From contig CAZIYT010000001.1 in NCBI GenBank assembly GCA_964543545.1, positions 1-64,000 on the forward strand: a stretch of 64,000 nucleotides of DNA, written 5' to 3'. Within the stretch, counting starts at the first letter, position 1; every line of letters starts with the position of its first letter. Source of the stretch: UBA4416 sp964543545 (lineage in GTDB: Bacteria; Bacteroidota; Bacteroidia; B-17B0; Aurantibacillaceae). Shown here piece by piece: positions 51,703-60,029 of the stretch. The position numbers and the translations under genes are program-made. The notes below the pieces were generated by a model. It was not told the DNA's origin. It did not search any database and saw nothing but the letters and a program-made list of their open reading frames with translations.

Positions 51703-52161
51703 ATGAACATGGATTCTCATACACTTAACACCTTTCTCTTTGCCTGGAACCCTGTGAAATATGAATGGCGCGAGGTTGGTGAATGCATAGAAGCGCTTCG
51801 CAAAGGTGAAAGCGTGAAAGAAGACTGGAGCTGCGCTACCAAAAAAGTAAAACCGGGAGACCGGGCTTTTTTATCGGTAGTTGGTGTGGAGCCGCGTGGA
51901 ATTTTCGCATCGGGTTATGTGGCTTCTGATTTGTTCTTAGGAAAAAATCACCGCGGCAAAATGGCCAACCGCGTGATGATAGAATTTGATGTACTCCTTA
52001 ACCCGGCAAAAGAATCCATCCTCACACTCGACATCCTGAATATCGGAAACCTTGAAAAGCAGCTCTGGACGCCGCAGGCCAGCGGCATCTCGGTCAGGCC
52101 CGAGCTGGTGGAAGAGCTGGAAGCCTTATGGCAGGATTTCCTGCAAACGCGCAGCTCGTAA
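51703..52161 (+). CDS. EVE-like (PUA-superfamily) domain protein
   Basis: A 152-residue protein resembling the EVE/PUA-like domain that precedes HNH nucleases in some restriction-type proteins: FLFAWNPVKYEW (about 10-21), DWSCATKKVKPGDRAFLSVVGVEPRGIFASGYV (read in parts) and LWTPQASGISVRPELVEELEALW. EVE domains bind modified bases, e.g. 5-methylcytosine derivatives, in nucleic acids. Here it is a stand-alone domain with no nuclease attached or adjacent. Ligand unknown. An alternative start at ATG 51709 is in frame. Confidence 0.78.
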   Translation: MNMDSHTLNTFLFAWNPVKYEWREVGECIEALRKGESVKEDWSCATKKVKPGDRAFLSVVGVEPRGIFASGYVASDLFLGKNHRGKMANRVMIEFDVLLNPAKESILTLDILNIGNLEKQLWTPQASGISVRPELVEELEALWQDFLQTRSS

Positions 52162-52232
52162 AAAATAGCTTTAGAAACAGATTTACTGTATCATTTTTTG
52201 TATGCCATGGTTCACTCTAAAACCGGGAAACC

Positions 52233-52550
52233 ATGACTACTCACAACACCCAACTGCTGAATCTCCTGGCCGAATGCGCCGCCGCCTGCAACCATTGCTC
52301 TACTGCCTGCCTCGAAGAAAAAGATGTACACCTGCTGACTGCCTGCATCCGGCTGGACATGGACTGTGCCCAGATCTGCGCAACCACGGCTGCCTTCGTG
52401 GCAAGAGGCTCTGCACATGCCGGACATTTACTCAAAGAATGCGCGGAGATCTGCACGTTATGTGCTGAAGAATGCGAAAAGCATAAGCACATGGAACATT
52501 GTAAACGCTGTGCCGAAGCCTGCCGGAAATGTGCCGAAGCCTGCAGATAA
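52233..52550 (+). CDS. Four-helix copper-storage-like protein (DUF326/Csp type)
   Basis: A 105-residue cysteine-rich four-helix-bundle protein: repeated CxxxC patterns (ECAAACNHCSTAC, CIRLDMDCAQIC, ECAEICTLCAEEC, HCKRCAEACRKCAEAC), about 17 Cys in all, plus several His. Csp proteins load Cu(I) on cysteines lining the bundle core. No Tat or Sec signal is present, so it is a cytosolic Csp3-like form. No copper efflux gene is adjacent. A terminator follows. Confidence 0.92.
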   Translation: MTTHNTQLLNLLAECAAACNHCSTACLEEKDVHLLTACIRLDMDCAQICATTAAFVARGSAHAGHLLKECAEICTLCAEECEKHKHMEHCKRCAEACRKCAEACR

Positions 52551-52576
52551 AACGGTAGTAGCGAAAGGCTGTAACT

Positions 52577-52607
52577 AAAAAAGCTCCTGAATAATCAGAA
52601 GCTTTTT
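52577..52607. terminator. Bidirectional intrinsic terminator
   Basis: AAAAAAGCT-CTGA ... TCAG-AGCTTTTT hairpin between the convergent copper-protein (+) and flavoprotein (-) genes. Confidence 0.82.
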
Positions 52608-52630
52608 GTATGGCTAACTATTATATAGAA

Positions 52631-53881
52631 TTATTTTATTTCCTGCTCGCGGTTGATACGAATCACCTCCGCCAGGGACTTCACGGCACGGTCGTGTTTT
52701 TTTACAAAAGGATTATCGGTGTCCCACACGTAACCGGCCAATACGGAACAGATCTGGCGCTTGAAATCTTCGTTGATTTCCTTCGCAAAGAAAATATCGT
52801 GCAGCGTTCCATCGTACCAGCCCATCACATAGGTCCTGAATACATCCACACCCTGCATGGTCGGATCTACGAATTCTTTTTTCCAATCGATCTGCTCACC
52901 CTTTTGCAGCTGCCTGATCACCAGGCCTGCGGCCCTCTGGCTCGATGCGGTCGCCAGGGTGACACCACTGGAAAACATCGGATCCAAAAATTCGGTGACA
53001 TTGCCTGTCAATACAAAACCTTCGCCGAAGAACTGCTCGGTCGTCACGCTCCAGCCCTCGAGGGTTTTTGGGGTGAACACAAAATCCTGGTCACCGAAAC
53101 GCTCTTTCAAATGCGGCTCCGAATTGATCAGGAAGCGCAATTGCTCTTCCGGTGTTTTATCGGCGTGCTCCGCAAAAAATTCAGGATCGCCCACAAAGCC
53201 TAACGACGAAATACCTGTAGAAAAAGGAATCACCCAGATCCAGGTCTTCGGCTGATGAACCACCACCATGATCCGGTTCGGCTCTTCGTACCGCAAACGG
53301 TTCGGGTCTTTGATATGTGCAAACATCGATTTACGCGGCGGTAGGTTGCTCGGCTTATCGAGGTTAAACAGGCGCGGAATCACGCGGCCATAGCCACTGC
53401 TATCCACAATAAAGCGCGCTTTGATCAGGGAGGCATTCCCGTCTTTATCAATTACGGTTGTGGTAGAGTCGCTCCCTTCAAATTTGATGTCGGTTACCGT
53501 CGTTTCAAAATCGATCGGCACACCCTGCCGCTGAACCTCCTGGGCCAGGGTATTATCAAATTCCCCCCTGGGTACCTGCCAGGTCCATTTATAGCCCTCA
53601 GAGAATTGCTCCGTGAAATTAAAATCGCAAACCTCTGTTCCCCTCACAAATTTAGCACCCGCCTTTTCCTGGAATCCCTTCGCCTTGATGGCATCTAACA
53701 ATCCTGCCTCTTCCAAAGCCTCCATGCAGCGTGGCAACAGGCTCTCTCCGATGACAAAGCGCGGAAATTTTTCTTTTTCCACAATCTGTACCTTCAATCC
53801 TGATTTATGAATGATTCCTGCGGCCACTGTTCCTGCCGGTCCGGCACCAATCACCAGCACGTCAACATGTTTGGTTTGCAT
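52631..53881 (-). CDS. FAD-dependent oxidoreductase of the flavin halogenase-like family
   Basis: A 416-residue flavoprotein. FAD-binding GAGPAG (12-17) is followed by GESLLP (45-50) and GFQEKAGAKF (69-78), a segment found in phenolic-type halogenases, where the Lys (here Lys73) is thought to position hypohalous acid. WIWVIP at 214-219 matches the WxWxIP motif that separates halogenases from monooxygenases. A GDPMFSSGV-like segment (DPMFSSGVTLA) is also present. Halogenating activity is therefore plausible, but related Bacteroidota proteins are annotated only as oxidoreductases. No biosynthetic cluster, flavin reductase or transporter is adjacent. Confidence 0.85.
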   Translation of the reverse strand: MQTKHVDVLVIGAGPAGTVAAGIIHKSGLKVQIVEKEKFPRFVIGESLLPRCMEALEEAGLLDAIKAKGFQEKAGAKFVRGTEVCDFNFTEQFSEGYKWTWQVPRGEFDNTLAQEVQRQGVPIDFETTVTDIKFEGSDSTTTVIDKDGNASLIKARFIVDSSGYGRVIPRLFNLDKPSNLPPRKSMFAHIKDPNRLRYEEPNRIMVVVHQPKTWIWVIPFSTGISSLGFVGDPEFFAEHADKTPEEQLRFLINSEPHLKERFGDQDFVFTPKTLEGWSVTTEQFFGEGFVLTGNVTEFLDPMFSSGVTLATASSQRAAGLVIRQLQKGEQIDWKKEFVDPTMQGVDVFRTYVMGWYDGTLHDIFFAKEINEDFKRQICSVLAGYVWDTDNPFVKKHDRAVKSLAEVIRINREQEIK

Positions 53882-54010
53882 AAGCGTATTTAAATAATTA
53901 AGTAAGAGTAAATTTAATAAGTGAGTAAATTTACGTCGTTTTTTGACGTCCGCAACTATTTCACATTATTTATAATCATACCATATAAGGCCCTGTAAAA
54001 GCAGGCTGTA

Positions 54011-55123
54011 TCAGGATTTCAGGCCGTAAATCTTCCCGGGAAAGGAAGTCACGATATTGGAAAATTCGAGTTGCAACAGGCAGGAAGATGCTTTACCTGC
54101 CGGAAAGCTGGTGGCATAGCAGATCTCATCGATGTGGAGGCGTGGCTTTCCGGAAAAGGCATCCACTATTTTTTGTTCATCGGAAGACAACTGATACGCC
54201 GGTGCCCCGGGCTCAGAAGCCCTGACCGGCTTTGCTTCTTCATTCCAGTTCATAATGTAAAACAGGTCGGCAGCGCTTTCCATGAGGCTTGCCTTGTTGC
54301 TTTTGATCAACCCGTTACAGCCTTCGCTCAGCTCGTCGTTTACTTTCCCGGGAAAGGCAAACACATCCTTATTGTAGGCATTGGCAATGGTAGCCGTGAT
54401 AAGGCTTCCGCCACCCCGCTTGGACTCTACCACCACCAGGGCATCGCACATGCCCGCCACAATGCGGTTCCGGGCCGGGAAGTTTTCGCGATCGGGATTC
54501 GTTCCGCTGATGTATTCCGTAAGCAATCCGCCTTGCGCCATCATTTTCCCGGCACAGCCGGCATGCGTCGATGGGTAGACCCTGTCGAGCCCGTGTGCCA
54601 GGACACCTACCGTTTCCAGGCCATGCTTTAAAGCTGCCTTGTGTGCTGTAATATCAATTCCATAAGCCAGTCCGCTCACCACCATAATCCCTGAATGTGT
54701 AAGATCGTCGATGAGCCTTTCCGTAAGCTCTCTGCCATAGTCTGAAGGCGTGCGCGTGCCTACCACCGATACGATCCGGGCAGTGTTGAGATCGGCGCTT
54801 CCCTTGTAATAAAGCATCGCCGGGCTATCATGGCAATGCTTCAGGCGTTGGGGATACGCGGCATCCGTGAAAAAAAGCGGCCGGATATGATGATCCTGGA
54901 TGAACTGTATTTCTTTCTCTACCCTGGTAAAGAGCTCACGGTTATTGACGATAGACTTTGCCAGCACCGGCCCTATACCGGGAATTTTTTCGAAGTGCGC
55001 GCCTTTGGTTTTAAAAACCTGTTCGGCGCTACCACAATAAGCAAGCAGGTTTTTAGCCAGCACATCTCCAATGCCATCCAATAGAGTTAAGGCTATCTGA
55101 TATGTTAATTCACTGGTCTGCAT
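54011..55123 (-). CDS. dprA: DNA-processing protein DprA
   Basis: A 370-residue DprA/Smf protein that loads RecA on incoming single-stranded DNA during natural transformation. An N-terminal helix-hairpin-helix-like SAM domain (LALTLLDGIGDVLAKNLL-type, about 8-70) precedes the Rossmann fold with VVGTRTPSDYG, SGLAYGIDITAHKAAL, the ENFPARNRIVAGMCDALVVVES stretch (read in parts) and GGGSLITATIANA. The C-terminal winged helix (about 310-370) is present. It is divergent from the TonB receptor gene with about 52 bp between starts. Confidence 0.95.
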   Translation of the reverse strand: MQTSELTYQIALTLLDGIGDVLAKNLLAYCGSAEQVFKTKGAHFEKIPGIGPVLAKSIVNNRELFTRVEKEIQFIQDHHIRPLFFTDAAYPQRLKHCHDSPAMLYYKGSADLNTARIVSVVGTRTPSDYGRELTERLIDDLTHSGIMVVSGLAYGIDITAHKAALKHGLETVGVLAHGLDRVYPSTHAGCAGKMMAQGGLLTEYISGTNPDRENFPARNRIVAGMCDALVVVESKRGGGSLITATIANAYNKDVFAFPGKVNDELSEGCNGLIKSNKASLMESAADLFYIMNWNEEAKPVRASEPGAPAYQLSSDEQKIVDAFSGKPRLHIDEICYATSFPAGKASSCLLQLEFSNIVTSFPGKIYGLKS

Positions 55124-55175
55124 TTGCGAATTAATGTTAATTTATTACATTGTAATCATAAAATTAAACAGAATA

Positions 55176-57527
55176 ATGGTAAAATCCCCGAAATATATTT
55201 TAACAGCCATCTTTTTATATTCCTGCCAGCTTTATGCCCAAACCACGGGTGTTATAAAGGGCCTGGTGAAGGACAAAAGCAACCGGGAGGCCTTGCCTGG
55301 CGCAACGGTGATCCTGAACAAGACCAATGGCGCCAGTACCGACATCAATGGGGCTTTTATCTTAAAATCGGAGTCGGGAAGCTATCAGCTCAGCTGCGAC
55401 CTGGTAGGCTACACCTTGCATACACAAACGGTCACGGTAAGTGCAAACGACACCACCTTTTTAGAGATTGAGCTGGGTCCCGATAAGGGAAACCAGCTGC
55501 TGGACGAAGTGGTGGTATCGGCCGGAAAATTCGAACAGAAACTATCCGATATTACGGTGAGCATGGAAGTGATCAAGTCCCAGCTTATTGAAAATAAAAA
55601 CACGACTTCGCTGGACATGATCATGAACCAGGTGCCCGGTGTAACCGTGGCCGACGGGCAGGCCAGCATCCGCGGAGGAAGCGGCTTTAGTTATGGAGCG
55701 GGCAGCCGCGTGCTGATGCTGGTGGATGAAATGCCGATGATCAGTGCCGATGCCAACGACATCAAATGGAATTACCTGCCCCTGGAAAACCTCGAGCAGG
55801 TGGAAGTGATCAAAGGCGCGGCCTCGGCTTTGTTCGGCTCGTCTGCGCTCAACGGAGCCATCAACCTGCGCACAGCTTATGCCAAAGATAAGCCCGTGAC
55901 AAAGGTCACCGTTTTTGCCGGGAGCTACGATGCTCCGCGCAGAAGCTCTTTGAAATGGTGGAAAGGCACTTCCCGGTTCCAGGAAGGTGTCAACTTTTCG
56001 CATGCGCAGAAACTAAAAAACCTCGACCTGGTGATCGGGGGGCATGCCTATAACGATGATGGCTTTCGCTTCCTGGAAACAGAAAAGCGCATCCGGCTTA
56101 ATGTGAACCTGCGTTACAATTTTCAGGGTAAGCTGCGCGGGCTTGCTGTAGGCGTCAACACCAATATGATGCAAACGCAGGGAGGCCTTTTCTTCCTGTG
56201 GCAGAATGCAGATTCCGCTTACATCCCACAGGGCTATACCATTCAGAAATACGACAACAAGCGTTTCAATATTGATCCTTACATCAATTACTTCTTCAAA
56301 AAAGGAGGCAAGATCAGCTTAAGAACCCGTTATTTCCTCACCAATAATACCAACGACAAAGGGCAGGGCGCCAGGGCAGAGTTGTACTATTCGGAGTTGC
56401 AATACCAGAAGCGCTTCAAACACAACTTCATGCTTACGGGCGGCCTTGTGCTCATGCAGCAGCAGGTATTGGGCGATTCGCTCTATGGCAGGCATACGGG
56501 CACTAACTATGCAGGCTATGTGCAACTCGATAAGAAATTCGGCAAGCTGACGACCTCGCTCGGGATCCGCGGCGAATACTACAAAGTGGATACGGCTTTC
56601 ACGCGTGGCTATATCAATCCGAAGATCAACGATCTTCCCTTTCAGCCTGTGCTGAGGGCAGGTCTTAATTACCAGTTGTTTGAATATACTTTTCTGCGTG
56701 CTTCTTTCGGCCAGGGATACCGCTTTCCGAGCATTGCCGAAAAATACATTGCCACGAGCGTGAGCGCCCTGAAGATCTATCCTAACTACAACCTGCAGCC
56801 GGAGCGCGGCTGGAGCGCGGAAGTGGGCGTGAAACAGGGCTTCGGCATTGCAGGGTTCAAAGGCTTCCTGGATGTGGCGGGCTTCTGGACAGAGTACCAG
56901 GAAATGGTGGAATTCGTCTTTGATATTTACGGCCCTAAAACCGGCTTCTTCGTCAACGATGTTCAATATGCCGGCTTCAAATCCCAGAACATCGGCAGGG
57001 CGCAGATCAACGGCGTCGATGCGACACTGACAGGTGCGGGGAAAATCGGACCGATCAACATAAGCATTCTAATGGGCTACACCTTTACCAATCCCATCGA
57101 TCCCAACTATAATCCTCTAATCGATACACTGGGCTTGCCGAATACCAATATCCTGAAATACCGGAACAGGCATTTGTTTAAAAATGACATCCAGCTTGAT
57201 TACAAAAAATTCTCTCTCGGCTTCAGCACACGCTACTTCAGCTTTATGGAAAATGTAGACCGGCGCTTTACGCAAAGCATCCTTCACGAGTATGGCCCGG
57301 CCTTCGACGATATCCCCTCTACCTATATCCTGCCGGGCCTGAGAGAATACCGCGAAAAGAACCATACCGGGACCTGGATTCACGATTTCAGGGCTTCCTG
57401 GCAGATGATCAAAATCCTGAAACTCTCTTTTATCGTGAACAATGTATTTAATGTGGAGTACATGGCAAGACCCGGTGATATCAGGCCGCCGCGGATGTTC
57501 ATTGCGCAGCTGGCACTGAAAGTATAG
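55176..57527 (+). CDS. TonB-dependent outer-membrane receptor
   Basis: A 783-residue receptor. After the signal peptide (to about residue 22, QLYAQ) comes a carboxypeptidase-regulatory-like domain (about 24-110, VIKGLVKDKSNREALPGATVIL, read in parts), then the plug (about 118-225; DEVVVSAGKFEQKLSDITVS, GVTVADGQASIRGGSGFSYG, VEVIKGAASALFGSSALNGAIN) and a 22-strand barrel to the C-terminus (MFIAQLALKV). It imports a ligand across the outer membrane using TonB energy. No SusD partner is adjacent; the ligand is unknown. The ATG at 55176 is preferred over 55134. Confidence 0.93.
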   Translation: MVKSPKYILTAIFLYSCQLYAQTTGVIKGLVKDKSNREALPGATVILNKTNGASTDINGAFILKSESGSYQLSCDLVGYTLHTQTVTVSANDTTFLEIELGPDKGNQLLDEVVVSAGKFEQKLSDITVSMEVIKSQLIENKNTTSLDMIMNQVPGVTVADGQASIRGGSGFSYGAGSRVLMLVDEMPMISADANDIKWNYLPLENLEQVEVIKGAASALFGSSALNGAINLRTAYAKDKPVTKVTVFAGSYDAPRRSSLKWWKGTSRFQEGVNFSHAQKLKNLDLVIGGHAYNDDGFRFLETEKRIRLNVNLRYNFQGKLRGLAVGVNTNMMQTQGGLFFLWQNADSAYIPQGYTIQKYDNKRFNIDPYINYFFKKGGKISLRTRYFLTNNTNDKGQGARAELYYSELQYQKRFKHNFMLTGGLVLMQQQVLGDSLYGRHTGTNYAGYVQLDKKFGKLTTSLGIRGEYYKVDTAFTRGYINPKINDLPFQPVLRAGLNYQLFEYTFLRASFGQGYRFPSIAEKYIATSVSALKIYPNYNLQPERGWSAEVGVKQGFGIAGFKGFLDVAGFWTEYQEMVEFVFDIYGPKTGFFVNDVQYAGFKSQNIGRAQINGVDATLTGAGKIGPINISILMGYTFTNPIDPNYNPLIDTLGLPNTNILKYRNRHLFKNDIQLDYKKFSLGFSTRYFSFMENVDRRFTQSILHEYGPAFDDIPSTYILPGLREYREKNHTGTWIHDFRASWQMIKILKLSFIVNNVFNVEYMARPGDIRPPRMFIAQLALKV

Positions 57528-57573
57528 CCGGGGTTTTAGCATTTTTTATCTACTCAGGCCTCTGGAAATGTCG

Positions 57574-57581
57574 TATCTTTA
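57574..57581 (+). promoter_or_regulatory. Putative -7 box for the Bax inhibitor-1 gene
   Basis: TATCTTTA (7/8 match to TAnnTTTG) lies 21 bp before the ATG at 57603. No -33 TTG is seen. Confidence 0.38.
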
Positions 57582-57602
57582 CAATCGAAAATTATAGACA
57601 CT

Positions 57603-58373
57603 ATGAGCAATTACAACATCAATCCTAACAGCAACAATTATAACTTCAACAACCGGAATACCAGCCTGAATAATGTTCAGGGAGCAAGCGTGACTGAAAC
57701 CCGTTCCTTATTCGCTTCTGTGTTTTTATGGATGTTCGTCGCCCTGGGCATTACCACCTTATGCTCTACCCTGTTCGCCTATAACGAATCGCTTTTACAG
57801 CTTTTGTATAACGTCGATGAAATGGGAAGAGGCCGTGTATCCGTTCTAGGGTGGGTCATCATGCTTGCACCTTTAGGCCTGGTTCTTCTTATGAACTTTG
57901 CCTTCAATAAATTGTCTTTCCCTGCATTGATCTCTATTTTCTTTGTCTATTCGGCCCTGGTAGGGATCAGCTTAAGCTCTATTTTCCTGCTATATAACAT
58001 CGGCTCCATTGTCGTGGTATTTGCCAGCACCTGCGCTTTATTCGGTGTGATGGCGATTGCAGGATATACCACAAAGGCCGATCTTACCAAAATGGGATCT
58101 ATCCTGATCATCGGCCTGATTGGCATCGTGATCGCGTCCCTTATTAATATTTTCGCCAAAAGCGGCACCCTGGATTTTATCATCAGCATCGTTGGTGTGA
58201 TTATCTTTACAGGCCTTACAGCCTATGACACACAAAAGATCAAAAACCTGGCTGCCCAAAGCGACGGATCAGCAGACTTCAAAAAACTGGGGGTGATGGG
58301 AGCCTTATCTTTATACCTCGACTTCATTAACCTCTTCCTGATGTTATTGCGTGTATTCGGCCGTAAGGACTAA
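57603..58373 (+). CDS. Bax inhibitor-1/YccA family membrane protein
   Basis: A 256-residue inner-membrane protein. An Asn-rich soluble N-terminus (residues 1-30) precedes seven transmembrane helices; SVFLWMFVALGITTLCSTLFAY is helix one and FGVMAIAGYTTKADLTKMG is the conserved mid-protein loop. The closing LSLYLDFINLFLMLLRVFG is the family's C-terminal signature. Homologues leak calcium or interact with proteases such as FtsH; the role here is unknown. Confidence 0.92.
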   Translation: MSNYNINPNSNNYNFNNRNTSLNNVQGASVTETRSLFASVFLWMFVALGITTLCSTLFAYNESLLQLLYNVDEMGRGRVSVLGWVIMLAPLGLVLLMNFAFNKLSFPALISIFFVYSALVGISLSSIFLLYNIGSIVVVFASTCALFGVMAIAGYTTKADLTKMGSILIIGLIGIVIASLINIFAKSGTLDFIISIVGVIIFTGLTAYDTQKIKNLAAQSDGSADFKKLGVMGALSLYLDFINLFLMLLRVFGRKD

Positions 58374-58402
58374 GCATTTCATTTTTTCAAAATTTAAAGA
58401 AG

Positions 58403-58435
58403 AGCTATCCGTCGACTGACGGATAGCTTTTTTTT
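58403..58435 (+). terminator. Intrinsic terminator after the Bax inhibitor-1 gene
   Basis: Perfect 11-bp stem AGCTATCCGTC / GACGGATAGCT around GACT, then a T-run of 7 or more. Confidence 0.95.
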
Positions 58436-58470
58436 ATGCAAATAAAGGCCTGCTTATCCCATCAAAGCCC

Positions 58471-58478
58471 TATCTTTG
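58471..58478 (+). promoter_or_regulatory. Putative -7 box for hemL
   Basis: TATCTTTG is a perfect TAnnTTTG match, giving a leader of about 75 bp before the hemL start at 58561. Confidence 0.45.
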
Positions 58479-58560
58479 CAGGCAAAATTTTTCAAGACAC
58501 AATGGTCCTGTCAGTCCGATAAAGGCTGCATGACTTTCACAAAAACATAATTTTACTCTT

Positions 58561-59838
58561 ATGAAAAACCAGGTATCGGCACAGTTATTCGAAAAAGCAA
58601 AATCCTATTTCCCGGGCGGCGTCAACTCGCCTGTACGCGCTTTCCGCAGCGTGGGTGGCACCCCGCTCTTTATTGAAAAAGGTAAAGGAAGCCATGTATG
58701 GGATGCCGATGGCAATGAATACATCGACTATTGCGCCAGCTGGGGCCCTTTGATTTTAGGGCATGCCAACGACAAGGTACTGAATGCCGTGGATAAGACC
58801 ATGCGCAACGGAACCTCTTTCGGTGCACCGACCCGCCTGGAAAACGAGCTGGCGGAATTAATTTTATCGAATAATTCCTATATCGAAAAGATCCGTTTTG
58901 TCAGCAGCGGCACTGAAGCCGTGATGAGCGCCATTCGCCTGGCACGCGGCTATACCGGAAGGAATAAAATTTTAAAATTCGAGGGCTGCTACCACGGTCA
59001 TTCCGATTCGTTACTGGTAAAAGCGGGCTCAGGCTTAGTAACCTTCGGCAATACCTCTTCGGCGGGCGTTCCGGAGAGCTTTGTGAATGAAACGATTGTG
59101 ATCTCCCTGAACAGCAAGGCAGCGCTGGAAAAAGCCTTTGCGCAGTTTAAAGACGAGATCGCCTGTGTGATCATCGAGCCGATCCCGGCAAACAACGGCC
59201 TGCTGCTCCAAACCAAAGAGTATCTGCAATTCCTGAGAGAGATCTGCACCGCCCATAAAACCCTGCTACTGTTTGATGAAGTGATCAGCGGTTTCCGCGT
59301 AGGCTTCTGTGGTGCTGCGGGCTATTACGACATTAAACCGGATATTATCACTTACGGCAAGATCATCGGCGGAGGCTTCCCCGTTGGGGCTTACGGCGCC
59401 AGCAAGGAGATCATGTCATCTATCTCTCCGGAGGGCAATGTGTACCAGGCCGGAACGCTGAGCGGCAACCCGGTGGCCATGAGTGCCGGCATTGCGCAGT
59501 TGACCGAATGCCTTAAGCCGGGATTCTATGAGGAGCTCGAACGTAAAACAAAGCTGTTGATCGCAGGCTTATCGAAAAATACAAAACACCACTTTAAGAT
59601 CTTCAGCATCGGCTCCATCTACTGGCTGGCTTTTACCGAAAAAGAAGCCATCCGCAGTGCGGAAGAGATCGACGCCGACAGCATGAAACATTTCAAAACG
59701 CTTTACCACTCCTTGCTGGAGAACGGCATCTATTCTGGCCCTTCGGGCTATGAGGTCGGATTTATGAGCGAGTCGCATACCGAAGACGATATTCAAAAAA
59801 CGATTGCCGCTTTTGAGGTGGCTTTTCAGGCGCTGTAG
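58561..59838 (+). CDS. hemL: Glutamate-1-semialdehyde 2,1-aminomutase
   Basis: A 425-residue class III aminotransferase that converts glutamate-1-semialdehyde to 5-aminolevulinate, the haem precursor. It starts with the family-typical FEKAKSYFPGGVNSPVRAF (read in parts) and has SSGTEA (115-120), the Asp in LLFDEVISGFR (237-246), and the PLP-binding Lys267 in TYGKIIGGGFPVG. Length is as usual. The C5 route partners (hemA) are not in the window. Confidence 0.96.
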   Translation: MKNQVSAQLFEKAKSYFPGGVNSPVRAFRSVGGTPLFIEKGKGSHVWDADGNEYIDYCASWGPLILGHANDKVLNAVDKTMRNGTSFGAPTRLENELAELILSNNSYIEKIRFVSSGTEAVMSAIRLARGYTGRNKILKFEGCYHGHSDSLLVKAGSGLVTFGNTSSAGVPESFVNETIVISLNSKAALEKAFAQFKDEIACVIIEPIPANNGLLLQTKEYLQFLREICTAHKTLLLFDEVISGFRVGFCGAAGYYDIKPDIITYGKIIGGGFPVGAYGASKEIMSSISPEGNVYQAGTLSGNPVAMSAGIAQLTECLKPGFYEELERKTKLLIAGLSKNTKHHFKIFSIGSIYWLAFTEKEAIRSAEEIDADSMKHFKTLYHSLLENGIYSGPSGYEVGFMSESHTEDDIQKTIAAFEVAFQAL

Positions 59839-59960
59839 TTTAAAAACCACATAGGCACAAAGACATCATAGAGAACAAAAAGAGATCATAGAATTTTTCA
59901 TCGATCCTGTCGTAATCATTGTTCTAATCTATCATATCTGCGTTCCATTACCCTTCATTT

Positions 59961-59990
59961 GAGAGATTGCTTCGCTACGCTCGCAATGGC
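59961..59990. repeat. Dispersed repeat of the GAGATTGCTTCGC type
   Basis: The GAGATTGCTTCGCTACGCTC-like sequence resembles an intergenic repeat seen in many unrelated bacterial genomes. It sits between hemL and the convergent hydrolase. One copy only in this window. Confidence 0.4.
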
Positions 59991-60029
59991 GGTAGCAGTT
60001 TATTTCATGCCTTCTATTTGGTAATCCGT

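Noticed and set aside
56319..56966. 215-residue open frame on the minus strand
   Set aside because: Antisense to the TonB receptor barrel; no start context or family match.
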